The notes beneath the pieces were generated by a model that worked only from the letters and a program-made list of their open reading frames with translations, made no database searches and had not been told where the DNA came from. 64,000 nucleotides of DNA from Spirochaetaceae bacterium (GTDB lineage Bacteria; Spirochaetota; Spirochaetia; Treponematales; Rectinemataceae): NCBI GenBank assembly GCA_025358255.1, contig JANYKC010000015.1, positions 1 to 64,000 of the forward strand, written 5' to 3'. The position numbers and the translations under genes are program-made. Shown piece by piece: positions 24,232 through 33,200 of this stretch (positions are counted from its first letter, which is position 1; each line of letters begins with the position of its first letter).

Positions 24232-24553
24232 ATGCGACCAGCCACGCCGCTTCCCATCTTGATCGTCTCCGGAGAGCCAGGCAGCGGGAAGACCACCCTC
24301 GTCAGGGACCTTTCCATGCGCCTCGCGGGAGGAGGATTTGGGCGGCCCCAGTTTTCCCCCGCCCCACCGCTCCGCGATCCGATCCATCGCAGCGCTCACG
24401 TTCTCCGGCGCAGCCTTCGCCTGGGCCATAGACCGCTGCCACACGGCCGCAAGCGGCGCGGCGAAGCGCGCCACCATCCTCGAGTTGGACGAAACGAACC
24501 GCAAGGAGCTCGCCGACTCGATCGCCGCCATGCTCGCGTGGCCAGGTCAGTGA
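24232..24553 (+). pseudogene. P-loop NTPase/kinase remnant
   Basis: The frame at 24232 reads PILIVSGEPGSGKTTLVRDL, a complete Walker A start of a P-loop kinase or ATPase. It then loses sense, and another frame ending at 24553 reads KRATILELDETNRKELADSI, which looks like the C-terminal helix region of such a protein. Fewer than 110 residues remain in two frames, so this is a deleted and shifted gene. Confidence 0.4.
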
Positions 24554-24576
24554 GCCGGGCCGCGCCGGAAGCGCCT

Positions 24577-24624
24577 GGCCGTGGCCGTGGCCGTGGCCGT
24601 GGCCGTGGCCGTGGCCGTGGCCGC
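24577..24624. repeat. GGCCGT hexamer repeat
   Basis: Seven exact GGCCGT units (24577-24618) plus one GGCCGC (24619-24624), just upstream of the promoter of the MFS gene. A simple-sequence tract of this kind is prone to slippage and could alter promoter spacing or upstream geometry. Confidence 0.85.
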
Positions 24625-24635
24625 GGCCAGCCGTC

Positions 24636-24665
24636 TTGCCCAAGTACCTGCTTCTTCGGGATACT
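24636..24665 (+). promoter_or_regulatory. Promoter abutting the MFS start
   Basis: TTGCCC (24636-24641), 18 nt, GATACT (24660-24665), seven bases, ATG 24673. Confidence 0.5.
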
Positions 24666-24672
24666 CAATCGC

Positions 24673-26058
24673 ATGAAAAAGCTCCTCGCCTCCATACCTG
24701 ACGCCCGGGTACGCGCGTCGCTGGCCGCATCCACGGCCGACGGCGCCTGCTGGGCCCTCATGTACGGGTTCTCGGAGTATTTCATCCTTCCCTTCGCGAT
24801 CTTCTTCGGGGCCAATGCCCTGCAGACCAGCCTGGTCCAGGGCATGGGACAGCTCGGCGTGGCGGCGGCCCAGCTCATCGGCGCCGCCCTCATCGTGCGC
24901 CTGGGCAGGCGCAAGCGCCTTTCGCGGATCACCGTCGCCATCCACGCGGCCAGCTGGATTGTGATCTACGCCGCGGCGACGATCACGAAAAGCCCTTGGG
25001 CCGTCGTGGTCTTTTACGCCCTCGGCCTCTTCGCCACCTCGCTCTCGGGACCGGGCTGGCTTTCCTGGATGAACGAGCTTGTCCCGGCGCAGATGCGCGG
25101 GAAGTTCTGGGGAAAGCGCAACATGATCGTGGGCCTCGTGCAGTTCGCCTCCATCGCGACGACGGGGATCGTCCTCAGGATCGCGGAACCCGCCGGGAAA
25201 ACCCTCCTGGCCTTCGGCCTCCTTTTCGGACTCGCCGCCATCTCCCGTGCGGGCGGTGTCGTGGCCATAGGCTACCAATACGAACCGCCCATGGAAAGGC
25301 TGCCGGCAGGGGAGAGGCAGGGCTTCCCCGCGTTCCTGCGATCGCTGCGCGGGGAGGGCTTCGGGCGCTTTGTCGTCTTCAGCGTCATCATGACCTTTTC
25401 CGTGAACATCATGGGGCCGGTCCTGCCGATCTACCTGCTGAAAGTCAGGGGCCTCGACTACTTTTCCTTCACGGCGGTCGCCATGACGGGCATGGTCCTC
25501 TCCTTCCTCGCGATGAACTACTGGGGGCCGCTCACCGACCGTTTCGGCAACCGGCGCATCCTCCTGGTCACCTCAGCCGTCCTTCCCCTCTTAACCTTCG
25601 GCTGGGTCTTCGCGAGGGGCTTGCCGGCGATGTTCGGCCTCCAGATAGTGGGGGGATTCGTCTGGGCGGGCGTCAACCTGTCCACGACCAACTTCATCTT
25701 CGACAGCGTGGAGAGACCGAAGATAGCCATGACCATGGCCAATTTCAACGCCCTCAACAATACGTGCGCCTTCGCCGGGTCCATAACCGGAGGCCTCCTC
25801 GCCACCGCCGTCGCGGGCCTTTCCATCCCCTTCTTCGAGCCCCGGAACCTCCAGGTCGTGTTCGCGGTCTCGGGCCTGCTCCGCCTCCTGACCTTCGTCT
25901 TCCTCTCGAAAGGCGTCAAGGAAGTGCGGGAGGTCGAACTCTCGCCGAGCGCGAGCCATTTCTATATCCGCGAGCCTTTCACGAGGATACTGGGCAGGTT
26001 CCAGGCCTTCGCCGACCTCTGGCGGGGCGACGGCGGCGGAAGCGCGCCGCGGCCCTGA
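24673..26058 (+). CDS. Major facilitator superfamily transporter
   Basis: A 461-residue inner-membrane protein with about 11-12 hydrophobic segments. The loop between segments 2 and 3 has RLGRRKRLSR; the symmetric loop in the second half has GPLTDRFGNRRILL, the MFS motif A. WNELVPAQMRGKFWGKRN-like sequence (SWMNELVPAQMRGKFWG) is typical of the MFS_1 group without a known substrate. The gene stands alone, preceded by a promoter and a hexamer repeat. Direction and substrate cannot be told. Confidence 0.8.
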   Translation: MKKLLASIPDARVRASLAASTADGACWALMYGFSEYFILPFAIFFGANALQTSLVQGMGQLGVAAAQLIGAALIVRLGRRKRLSRITVAIHAASWIVIYAAATITKSPWAVVVFYALGLFATSLSGPGWLSWMNELVPAQMRGKFWGKRNMIVGLVQFASIATTGIVLRIAEPAGKTLLAFGLLFGLAAISRAGGVVAIGYQYEPPMERLPAGERQGFPAFLRSLRGEGFGRFVVFSVIMTFSVNIMGPVLPIYLLKVRGLDYFSFTAVAMTGMVLSFLAMNYWGPLTDRFGNRRILLVTSAVLPLLTFGWVFARGLPAMFGLQIVGGFVWAGVNLSTTNFIFDSVERPKIAMTMANFNALNNTCAFAGSITGGLLATAVAGLSIPFFEPRNLQVVFAVSGLLRLLTFVFLSKGVKEVREVELSPSASHFYIREPFTRILGRFQAFADLWRGDGGGSAPRP

Positions 26059-26061
26059 CGC

Positions 26062-27717
26062 CTAAAGGAGCGTCATCGCAAGGCCGTCGGCGCGGGGATC
26101 AGACCCTCCCCAAAGGGTTCCGTTCGAGTCCCTTGCGATTACCTGGCCGCGCCCGAAGGCGGCTCGCTCCCAACCGGTCACCGGCTTGACCTCATGTCCC
26201 ATTTCGGCAAGGCGGGCAGCCGTCCTCCAGCCCATGCCCTCCTCGATCAGCACCGGTCCCGCGGCGCCGGCTCCGGCGATGTCGATGCAGAAGCGGGGCA
26301 GGTCGAGGGCAGACTGGGGGTCCATGCCCTCGGCGAGGGCTATGCCAACCTGGACATGGCCCTGGGGCTGCATGAAGCCGCCCATCACGCCGAAGGCGGC
26401 GAACTCGAGGCCCGCGGGGGCTTGGGATTCGCGCGTCATCATGGCGGGAATGATCGTGTGGTAGGGGCGTTTCCCTGGCTCCAGCCTGTTGGGATGGGAA
26501 GGATCGAGGCTGAAATTGTGGCCCCTGTTCTGGAGGCTGAAGCCACGGCCCGCGGGCACGATGCCCGTCCCGAAGCCCATGTAATTTGAATTGATGAAGG
26601 AGCAGGCATTCCCCTCGGCGTCCACGACGCAGAAATAGACCGTGTCCGAGGAGGCCAGCGGCGATCCGTGGATCCTGTCCACGCTGGCCTTGCGCGGGTC
26701 GATGAGGGCCCGCCTCTCCTTGGCGTAGCCTTCCGAGAGGAGCTCCGCCAAGGGAAGCCGTCCATTCGCGCCACCAAAGGCGGGATCGGTCGCCCACCAG
26801 CGCGCGTCCGCGAAGGCCAGCCTCAGGGCCTCGATCTCGAGGTGGAGGCGTTCGGGGGATCGCGGATCGAGCCGGGCGAGGTCGAAGCCCGACAGGATGC
26901 CGAGGGCCAAAAGGGCCGCAAGGCCCTGGCCGTTGGGCGGGCACTCATGGAAGCGCCAGCCCTGGTACTCGATCGATATCGGGGCCTCCCGGGTCGAGCG
27001 ATGGGAAGCGAGGTCCTCCAACGAAAGGCAGCCGCCCGACGCCGCGATGACCGCTACGATGGACTGGGCTATCTCGCCCTCGTAGAAGGCCTTCTTGCCG
27101 CCTTCCGCTATCAACATGAGGGTCCTTGCGAGGCCCGGATTGCGGAAGATCTCCCCCGCTTCCGGCCCCCTTCCTTCGATCGTGAGTTCATGGCCATTCG
27201 CCGCCGAGGCAAGTTGCCTCGCCGCGCCGCGCTTCCAGAAATGGGAGGTGGTGGGGGCCACCGGGAAGCCCTTCTCCGCGAGGCCGATCGCCGGCGCGAG
27301 CAGGGTGGCCAGGGGCAGGCGCCCATGGTCCTCGAGGAGGTCGAGCCAGCCTGCGCAGGCGCCGGGGACGGTGACCGTGTAGGGATGGAAGGGCGGGAGG
27401 CCGCCGCCAAGACCTTCGCGGTCGAGCCTGGCCAGGTCCAGGGAGGCGGGGCAGCGGCCGGAGCCATTGAGGGCATCGATCTTCCCCGTGGCTCCCTCCC
27501 GGTACAGGGCGAACATGTCGCCCCCGAGGCCCGTGGACGTGGGCTCGGTGACATTGAGGGCGGCGGCAACGGCGACCGCCGCGTCGGCGGCGGTGCCGCC
27601 AGCCCTGAGGATCTCGAGTCCGGCGGCGGTGGCGAGGGGTTGCGAGGAGGCGACCATGCCGGCCTTCCCGAGTACAGGGGAGCGTCGTGACGCGAACGTG
27701 TCGAGGTTCATGGGAAC
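26062..27717 (-). CDS. ggt: Gamma-glutamyltransferase family
   Basis: A 551-residue member of the Ntn-hydrolase GGT family, which cleaves or transfers gamma-glutamyl groups (glutathione and analogues). The N-terminal AGGTAADAAVAVAAALNVTEP and GLGGDMF motifs are standard. The autocleavage nucleophile is the Thr of SSDTVYF near residue 360, followed by CVVDAEGNACSFINS. There is no signal peptide, unlike E. coli Ggt, so it is cytoplasmic or of the GGT-like subgroup. TTG 27717 has AAAGGAGG 6 nt upstream; ATG 27708 is the alternative. Confidence 0.88.
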   Translation of the reverse strand, partial: VPMNLDTFASRRSPVLGKAGMVASSQPLATAAGLEILRAGGTAADAAVAVAAALNVTEPTSTGLGGDMFALYREGATGKIDALNGSGRCPASLDLARLDREGLGGGLPPFHPYTVTVPGACAGWLDLLEDHGRLPLATLLAPAIGLAEKGFPVAPTTSHFWKRGAARQLASAANGHELTIEGRGPEAGEIFRNPGLARTLMLIAEGGKKAFYEGEIAQSIVAVIAASGGCLSLEDLASHRSTREAPISIEYQGWRFHECPPNGQGLAALLALGILSGFDLARLDPRSPERLHLEIEALRLAFADARWWATDPAFGGANGRLPLAELLSEGYAKERRALIDPRKASVDRIHGSPLASSDTVYFCVVDAEGNACSFINSNYMGFGTGIVPAGRGFSLQNRGHNFSLDPSHPNRLEPGKRPYHTIIPAMMTRESQAPAGLEFAAFGVMGGFMQPQGHVQVGIALAEGMDPQSALDLPRFCIDIAGAGAAGPVLIEEGMGWRTAARLAEMGHEVKPVTGWERAAFGRGQVIARDSNGTLWGGSDPRADGLAMTLL

Positions 27718-27798
27718 CAAGCCTAGCCTCCTTTCCCCTTTCTTGCTATGCTCATCCGCGCTTCGCCACAGAGGCAGAAGAGTCAAGGAGCACCGTCG

Positions 27799-28560
27799 AT
27801 GAGCGAACTAAGCCTGGTATTCATTGGCCTTGCCGCCCTGGCAGCAGGCTTCATCAACGCGATAGCCGGGGGGGGGACGCTGGTGACCTTCCCTGTCCTC
27901 ACCCTCCTTGGCGTCCCTCCTGTGGCGGCCAACGTGACCAATACCCTGGCCCTCCTCCCCGGCTACCTTGGCGGGACCCTGGCCCAATGGAAGGACATCA
28001 AGGGACAGGCGAGGAAGCTTGCGCTCCTCCTCCCCCTAGCCCTGGCCGGCGGGCTCGGTGGAGGAATCCTCCTCCTCGCCACGGGCGAAAAGCTCTTTGG
28101 CGGGATAGTCCCCATCCTCATCCTTTTCGCTTCCGGACTCCTGGCCCTCCAGTCGCCCCTGCGCGCCTTCCTCCTCCGACGGGCCGGACGGCAGGGCAGA
28201 CAGGTATCCCCGCTCTGGGGCATCCTGCCCCTAGGCTTGGCGGCGGTCTACGGCGGCTACTTCGGCGCGGGTCTTTCCGTCATCGTCCTCGCCGCCCTTG
28301 GCCTTGGTTCCGACGAATCGCTCACGCGGCTCAATGCCATCAAGCAGGCTTTCGCCTTCGCCACCAACCTCGCCGCGGCGATCTGGTTCGCATTCTCGGG
28401 GAAGGCCATATGGGTCGACGTGGGCATCATGGCCGTCGCGGCCCTCGCGGGTGGATGGCTCGGAGGGAAGTTCGCGGGGAAAATCCCGCCGGCGGTCCTT
28501 CGATGGGTGGTCGTCGGCATAGGGACCTGCGTAGGGGTTTATTACCTCGTCCGGCGCTGA
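27799..28560 (+). CDS. TauE/SafE-family (TSUP) membrane transporter
   Basis: A 253-residue membrane protein with seven to eight hydrophobic segments. GFINAIAGGGTLVTFPVL near the start and GGYFGAGLSVIVLAALGL in the second half are the paired Gly-rich repeats of the TSUP/DUF81 family, which exports sulfite, sulfoacetate or related anions. The start ATG 27799 has AGGAG 8 nt upstream. It diverges from ggt across about 80 bases; a functional link to sulfur metabolism of glutathione is possible but unproven. Confidence 0.85.
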   Translation: MSELSLVFIGLAALAAGFINAIAGGGTLVTFPVLTLLGVPPVAANVTNTLALLPGYLGGTLAQWKDIKGQARKLALLLPLALAGGLGGGILLLATGEKLFGGIVPILILFASGLLALQSPLRAFLLRRAGRQGRQVSPLWGILPLGLAAVYGGYFGAGLSVIVLAALGLGSDESLTRLNAIKQAFAFATNLAAAIWFAFSGKAIWVDVGIMAVAALAGGWLGGKFAGKIPPAVLRWVVVGIGTCVGVYYLVRR

Positions 28561-28614
28561 GCCGCAGCGCCCGAAGCGCCCGCTCGGCCGCTTCGCCTAG
28601 AGCTGCGCCGACCG

Positions 28615-28760
28615 TTACCACTCGTGGTGCTCGGTCTTGATCGCCGCGGCGGGAGGCATGGCATAGAGGGCAAGGCCATCCCGTGAGCTGCCCACATAGA
28701 CGCCGCCCTTTATCGCGAGGTAGGGCAGGTCGTTGATGGCGCCGGCCTCGGGGTCGGAGG
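28615..28760 (-). pseudogene. C-terminal fragment of a repeat (propeller-like) protein
   Basis: The minus-strand frame ending at 28615 reads INDLPYLAIKGGVYVGSSRD, then GLALYAMPPAAAIKTEHHEW. It resembles the last blade of a PQQ/WD-type propeller. No upstream part remains, as the Gfo/Idh remnant occupies the sequence. Confidence 0.25.
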
Positions 28761-28891
28761 CCAGCTCACCCAAAGCAGGCTCGGCGAAGGCGGGCGGCGG
28801 GGAGTCCCTGGAAGCCGCCTTCGCGCCCCATGAGGAGATTGAAAACCCCTGCGGGTCCCAAGGTGGAGACAACGGCCGGCTTCGTCGGTGC

Positions 28892-29131
28892 GAGCTCATG
28901 GTGGAAATGAAAGCCTTCCTCGGCCTGCTTGCGCGTCATGTGATGGGCTCCGGCCTCGTCGACGCGATCACGATAGCCACCCCGCACTATGACCACCCCG
29001 TGACCGCCGCAATGGCCTTCGAGCGGGGAATCCACGCGCTGTGCGAGAAGCCCATCGCCGTCCAAGGCCAAGGCGTGCGCGCGATGACCGGGGCCTATGG
29101 GGCGGCGAAGTGGGCAACCTATGTCGAGTAG
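28892..29131 (+). pseudogene. Gfo/Idh/MocA oxidoreductase fragment
   Basis: About 80 residues in one frame include VDAITIATPHYDHPVTAAMA and GIHALCEKPIAVQGQG, the NAD-binding core with the EKP motif of Gfo/Idh/MocA sugar oxidoreductases. Both ends are missing (a full gene needs about 340 residues). The nucleotide-binding GxGxxG region and the C-terminal domain are absent. Confidence 0.55.
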
Positions 29132-29218
29132 GGGAGGCGCCTCATGGGGCTGGTGGCCGCGTCCTGACGGCGCGATGCGCCATGCGGCCTGGCCGCCCAA
29201 ATGGGATCCCGACGCGTC

Positions 29219-29247
29219 TTGTCCCCCGGGACGGCGGGGGCTATGAT
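29219..29247 (+). promoter_or_regulatory. Promoter abutting the AKR start
   Basis: TTGTCC (29219-29224), 17 nt, TATGAT (29242-29247), six bases, ATG 29254. No Shine-Dalgarno lies in the gap. Confidence 0.6.
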
Positions 29248-29253
29248 CGAAGC

Positions 29254-30234
29254 ATGGAACACTTCGTCCTCCCCAACACCGACCTGGATTCCTCGCGTCT
29301 TGCCTTCGGATGCATGGGTTTCGGAGGCCCCTGGGAGGCCGGACCCCATACGCGCGAGCAGGTCGACGCCGCGGAGCGCGCCGTCCTTTGCGCCCTTGAT
29401 GAAGGCTTCAACTTCTTCGATCATGCCGACATCTATACGCGGACGAGGGCAGAATCGATTTTCGGCGAGGTGCTCGAGCGCCATCCGGGCATGCGGGACA
29501 AGGTCATCGTCCAGACCAAGTGCGGCATCTACCTGCCTGGCCAGCTCCATCCCGGGAGCCCTGGCCACTTCGATTTCAGCAGGGAGCATATCCTCGAAGC
29601 GGCGCACGGCAGCCTGGCCCGGCTCAAGTGCGGCAGGATCGACATCCTCCTCCTCCACCGGCCGGATCCCCTTATGGTCCCCGAAGAGGTGGCAGAGGCC
29701 TTCGCCATCCTGAAGGCCGAAGGCAGCGTCCGCTATTTTGGCGTCAGCAATTTCTCGGGAGCCCAGGCGGCCTTCCTCCAGGACTTCCTGCCCGATCCCC
29801 TCGTGGTGAACCAGCTCGAGATGAGCCTTTTCCACCACGACTTCGCCGAAGCCGATATCTCGGTCAACCAGAGGCCCAGTCCCGTGCCCCAGGGCATGAC
29901 AGACACCATCCAGCATTGCAGGAAGCACGGACTCACCCTCCAGGCCTGGAGCCCCCTGGCCCATGGCCGGATCATGGCGGCGGAGTCCGCGGAGCGGCCC
30001 GCGAACGAAAAGGCCGCGGCCACCCTGGTCCGCAGCATGGCCGCGGAGCGGAAACTGCCGCCCGAGGCCGTGGCCCTCGCCTGGCTCCTGCGCCACCCCG
30101 CCCGGATCCAGCCCGTGACGGGCACTGTGAGGGAGGAGCGCATCAAGGCCTGCGCCCGCGCCGGGGAAGTCGGGCTTTCCCGTGAGGAATGGTACAATCT
30201 CCTCATCGCCGCCAGAGGAAAATCGATGCCTTGA
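29254..30234 (+). CDS. Aldo/keto reductase
   Basis: A 326-residue NADPH-dependent TIM-barrel reductase. The catalytic set is visible: Asp and Tyr in FFDHADIYT, Lys in VQTKCGIY, His in ILLLHRPDP. VRYFGVSNFSGAQ and QAWSPLAHGRIM are standard AKR strands, and the cofactor-binding end is near RIQPVTGTVREERI. It is most like the YdhF group of oxidoreductases. The substrate is unknown. The Ig/OmpA lipoprotein starts 12 nt downstream and may be co-transcribed. Confidence 0.9.
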   Translation: MEHFVLPNTDLDSSRLAFGCMGFGGPWEAGPHTREQVDAAERAVLCALDEGFNFFDHADIYTRTRAESIFGEVLERHPGMRDKVIVQTKCGIYLPGQLHPGSPGHFDFSREHILEAAHGSLARLKCGRIDILLLHRPDPLMVPEEVAEAFAILKAEGSVRYFGVSNFSGAQAAFLQDFLPDPLVVNQLEMSLFHHDFAEADISVNQRPSPVPQGMTDTIQHCRKHGLTLQAWSPLAHGRIMAAESAERPANEKAAATLVRSMAAERKLPPEAVALAWLLRHPARIQPVTGTVREERIKACARAGEVGLSREEWYNLLIAARGKSMP

Positions 30235-30245
30235 AGGAGGCCCAC

Positions 30246-33200
30246 ATGCCCATGCGAAGCGCCCCGCTTGTCCTCGCGCTTGCGGTCCTCGCCGGATCCA
30301 TCTCCGGCATTGCCTTGACAAGTTGTGCGACACAAAAGCCCCTCTCGATCACCGATCCGCCCGGACGCAACTCGATCAGGGCCCTGACACCGGGCTTCTC
30401 GCCCACGGGGGAAGCCGCGGCAAGGACGATGCGTTTCGCCCTCGGCTTCGCGGCCCCCGAGGTCCAGCAGCGCTGGAAAGTGCAGGTGGTCACGAGCTCC
30501 ATGGTCGTCAGGCAATTCGAGGGCGAAGGCATGGGGTCGGCCTTGCCCGCCGAACTCGCGTGGGATGGCCGCACGGACTCGGGCGCCGTGTGGCCCGAAG
30601 CGGAGTACTATGTCTACCTGGACGTCCGCTACGCCACCTCCTATTATTCGGGCGAGACCGCCTGGGACAAATTCACCCTCGTGTCCTCCCTTCCCCAGGT
30701 CGCCGTGACCGCGGATCCACCCTCGTTCACGCCCGCCGGGCAGGGGATGTCGGGTCCGGTCACCCTTGGACTCGAGGCGAAGGCCTCCCTGGCCAGGCTT
30801 GCCGCCTGGTCGATCGAGGTGAGCGATGACAACGGGACCATCGTGCGGCGATTCTCCGGCGCGGACAGCAAGGGAATGCGCGCGGCTTGGGACGGCTCCC
30901 TCGATTCAGGCGGCCTGGCCGAGCCCTCGAAGACCTATACGGCCCGGGCCGAGGTCAAGGACGAATACGGCAACATCGGCAAGGCAAGCCTCGCGATCTC
31001 GGTGCGGGTCCAGACCGCGCCTCCCGAGACCAGCCTCATAGAGACCGAGGTGAGGGGATTCTCGCCGGCGAGCGGCCGCTCCGGCGGCGTCATCGATTTT
31101 TCCATCAAGCTGGGCAACAGGGAATCGGCACGATCCTGGACCGTCGAGATACTCGGGCAAGGGGCGACCCGCAGGACCTACGGCGGGAGCGCCGACTCCG
31201 CCCCCTCGAGCCTCGCCTGGGACGGCCGGGATGATTCAGGCCTGCCCTCGCCCGAGGGCAGCTACCTCGCTCGCCTCACGGTCGATTATGGCCGGACCTA
31301 CAAGGCCGTCCAGGCGCGGACCAAGGATTTCCTCCTCTCCATCGCGCCGCCGACCTGCCGGCTCTCGGCGACACCTGACTCCTTCCTGCCTTCGGAAAAG
31401 GGCGTGGCCTCCCCGGTCGCCATACTCCTGGGCGCCACGCCGGGACTGGGCAGGATAGAGTCCTGGTCCCTTGACATCCTCGATTCCCAAGGGAGGAACG
31501 TCCGGGCCTTCAGCCTCGAGTGGCCCGCCAACCAGGTCCTCTGGGACGGCCTCACCTCGACGAAGGCGGTGGTGGAGACAGGGGCAAGATACCTGGCCAA
31601 GGCCACCATCATGGACGAGTTCGGCAATGAGGCCTCGGCCTCCCTGTCCATCGCGGTCAAGGACATACCGCCGGCCACGGAGCTCTCCATCATCGAGCCC
31701 CGCTCCTCCGGCTTCTCTCCCTCGGCTTCAGGCAAGCCCCGCTATGTCGATTTCATCCTGGTCGCGGGCAACGCGGCACAGATGAAGGGCTGGAAGGTCA
31801 CCGTCTCCCATTCGGAGCGCGGCAGCCAGCGAGTGTTCGCCGGCAGCGCCGCCGATTTCAAGCGCGACCTCAGGTGGGACGGCAAGACCGACTCCGGAGC
31901 CCTCGCTCCCGACGGCAGCTACTACGCCGTCCTTTCGATCGACTATGGCAAGAGCTTCAGGCCGGCAACGGTGAAGGGCGCGGCGTTCGCCCTGCAGTCC
32001 GCCCCTCCTGACGCGAGCCTGGCCCTGGCTCCCGCCATCCTCACGCCCAAGGCCGGCGCCTTCCTTTCCCCCGTCTCCATCGACCTGTCCGCCAGCTCGC
32101 GCTTCGCGGACATCGAAAGCTGGATAGTCTCGATCCTTGACCCCGCGTCCAACACGGTCGCGCTTTACAAGGACGTGACGCCCGGCGGGCGGATGAGCTG
32201 GGACGGCCGTACCAATTCAGGCGGCCTCGCCGAGCCCTCGACAAGCTATTCCGTCCTGGCGGAGGTCAGGGACAGCTTCGGGAACACGGGGATGGCCCGC
32301 GCCCTCATCGCCGTGGCCGACCTCCCTCCCGTCCCGGGCGAGACCGCGATATCCCCGCAGGCCAATGGCTTCTCTCCCAATGGCGACGGGACCCTTGACT
32401 CCCTTGACCTTGCGCTGACCGTGCCCAACCGGGAGGCGGTCAAGGCTTGGAAGATATCCATAGCCCAGGCCGATGGGGGAATCCAGAAGACTTTCGCAGG
32501 CGAAGCCTCATCGCTCAAGGGCGTCATCACCTGGGCCGGCAGGGGCGACTCCGGAACGGCCGCCCCCGAGGGCTTCTACACCGCCGTGATGAGCATCGAC
32601 TACGGCGCCACCTTCAAGGCGGTGACCGTTCGGAGCCGCAGGTTCCTCCTCGATTCGACCCCGCCCAAGGGCATGCTCCAGCTGCCCGCCGAGCCTGTCC
32701 TGCCCGACGAAAAAGGCCTGGTCGCCCCGGCGGAGATCCTCCTGGACGGAGCCTCGGCCCTCGCGCGCATGGCCAGCTGGAAAGTCTCGGTGGTGGACTC
32801 GGGCGGCAGGGGCTTCGGTGCCTGGGAGGGGGCATGGCCTCCCCGCCGCATCACCTGGGGTGGCGTGGCGGAGGACGGCTCCCTCGCCCAGCCTGGCAGC
32901 CGATATTTCGTCACGGCGACCGTAGCTGACGAATTCGGCATGACCGACCAGGCCAAGGGCAGCATCGCGGTGGATGCCCTCCCGCCAGCCACCGAGGCCA
33001 GCTCCGCCGTGGCCAAGGCGAAGGGCTTCTCGCCCCGCGCGAAGGTCGGCATGGACATATCCCTCGTTTTCGGCAACCGGAACCTCATCAAGGGCTGGAG
33101 CCTGGAGATAGAGCGGGAGGACCGGACCGTGCGGATAAGCTATCCTGGCGAGGGCTATGCCTTGCCGGAGAGCTTCACCTGGAAGGGCCTCCTCCAGGAC

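Noticed and set aside
24577-24624. Possible CRISPR or coding repeat in the GGCCGT tract
   Set aside because: Simple hexamer tract without spacers, upstream of the real MFS start.
24232-24672. MFS gene starting at 24232 with a P-loop N-terminus
   Set aside because: The frame is open, but the first 147 codons combine a P-loop relic and an Arg/Gly repeat; the promoter and membrane protein start at 24673.
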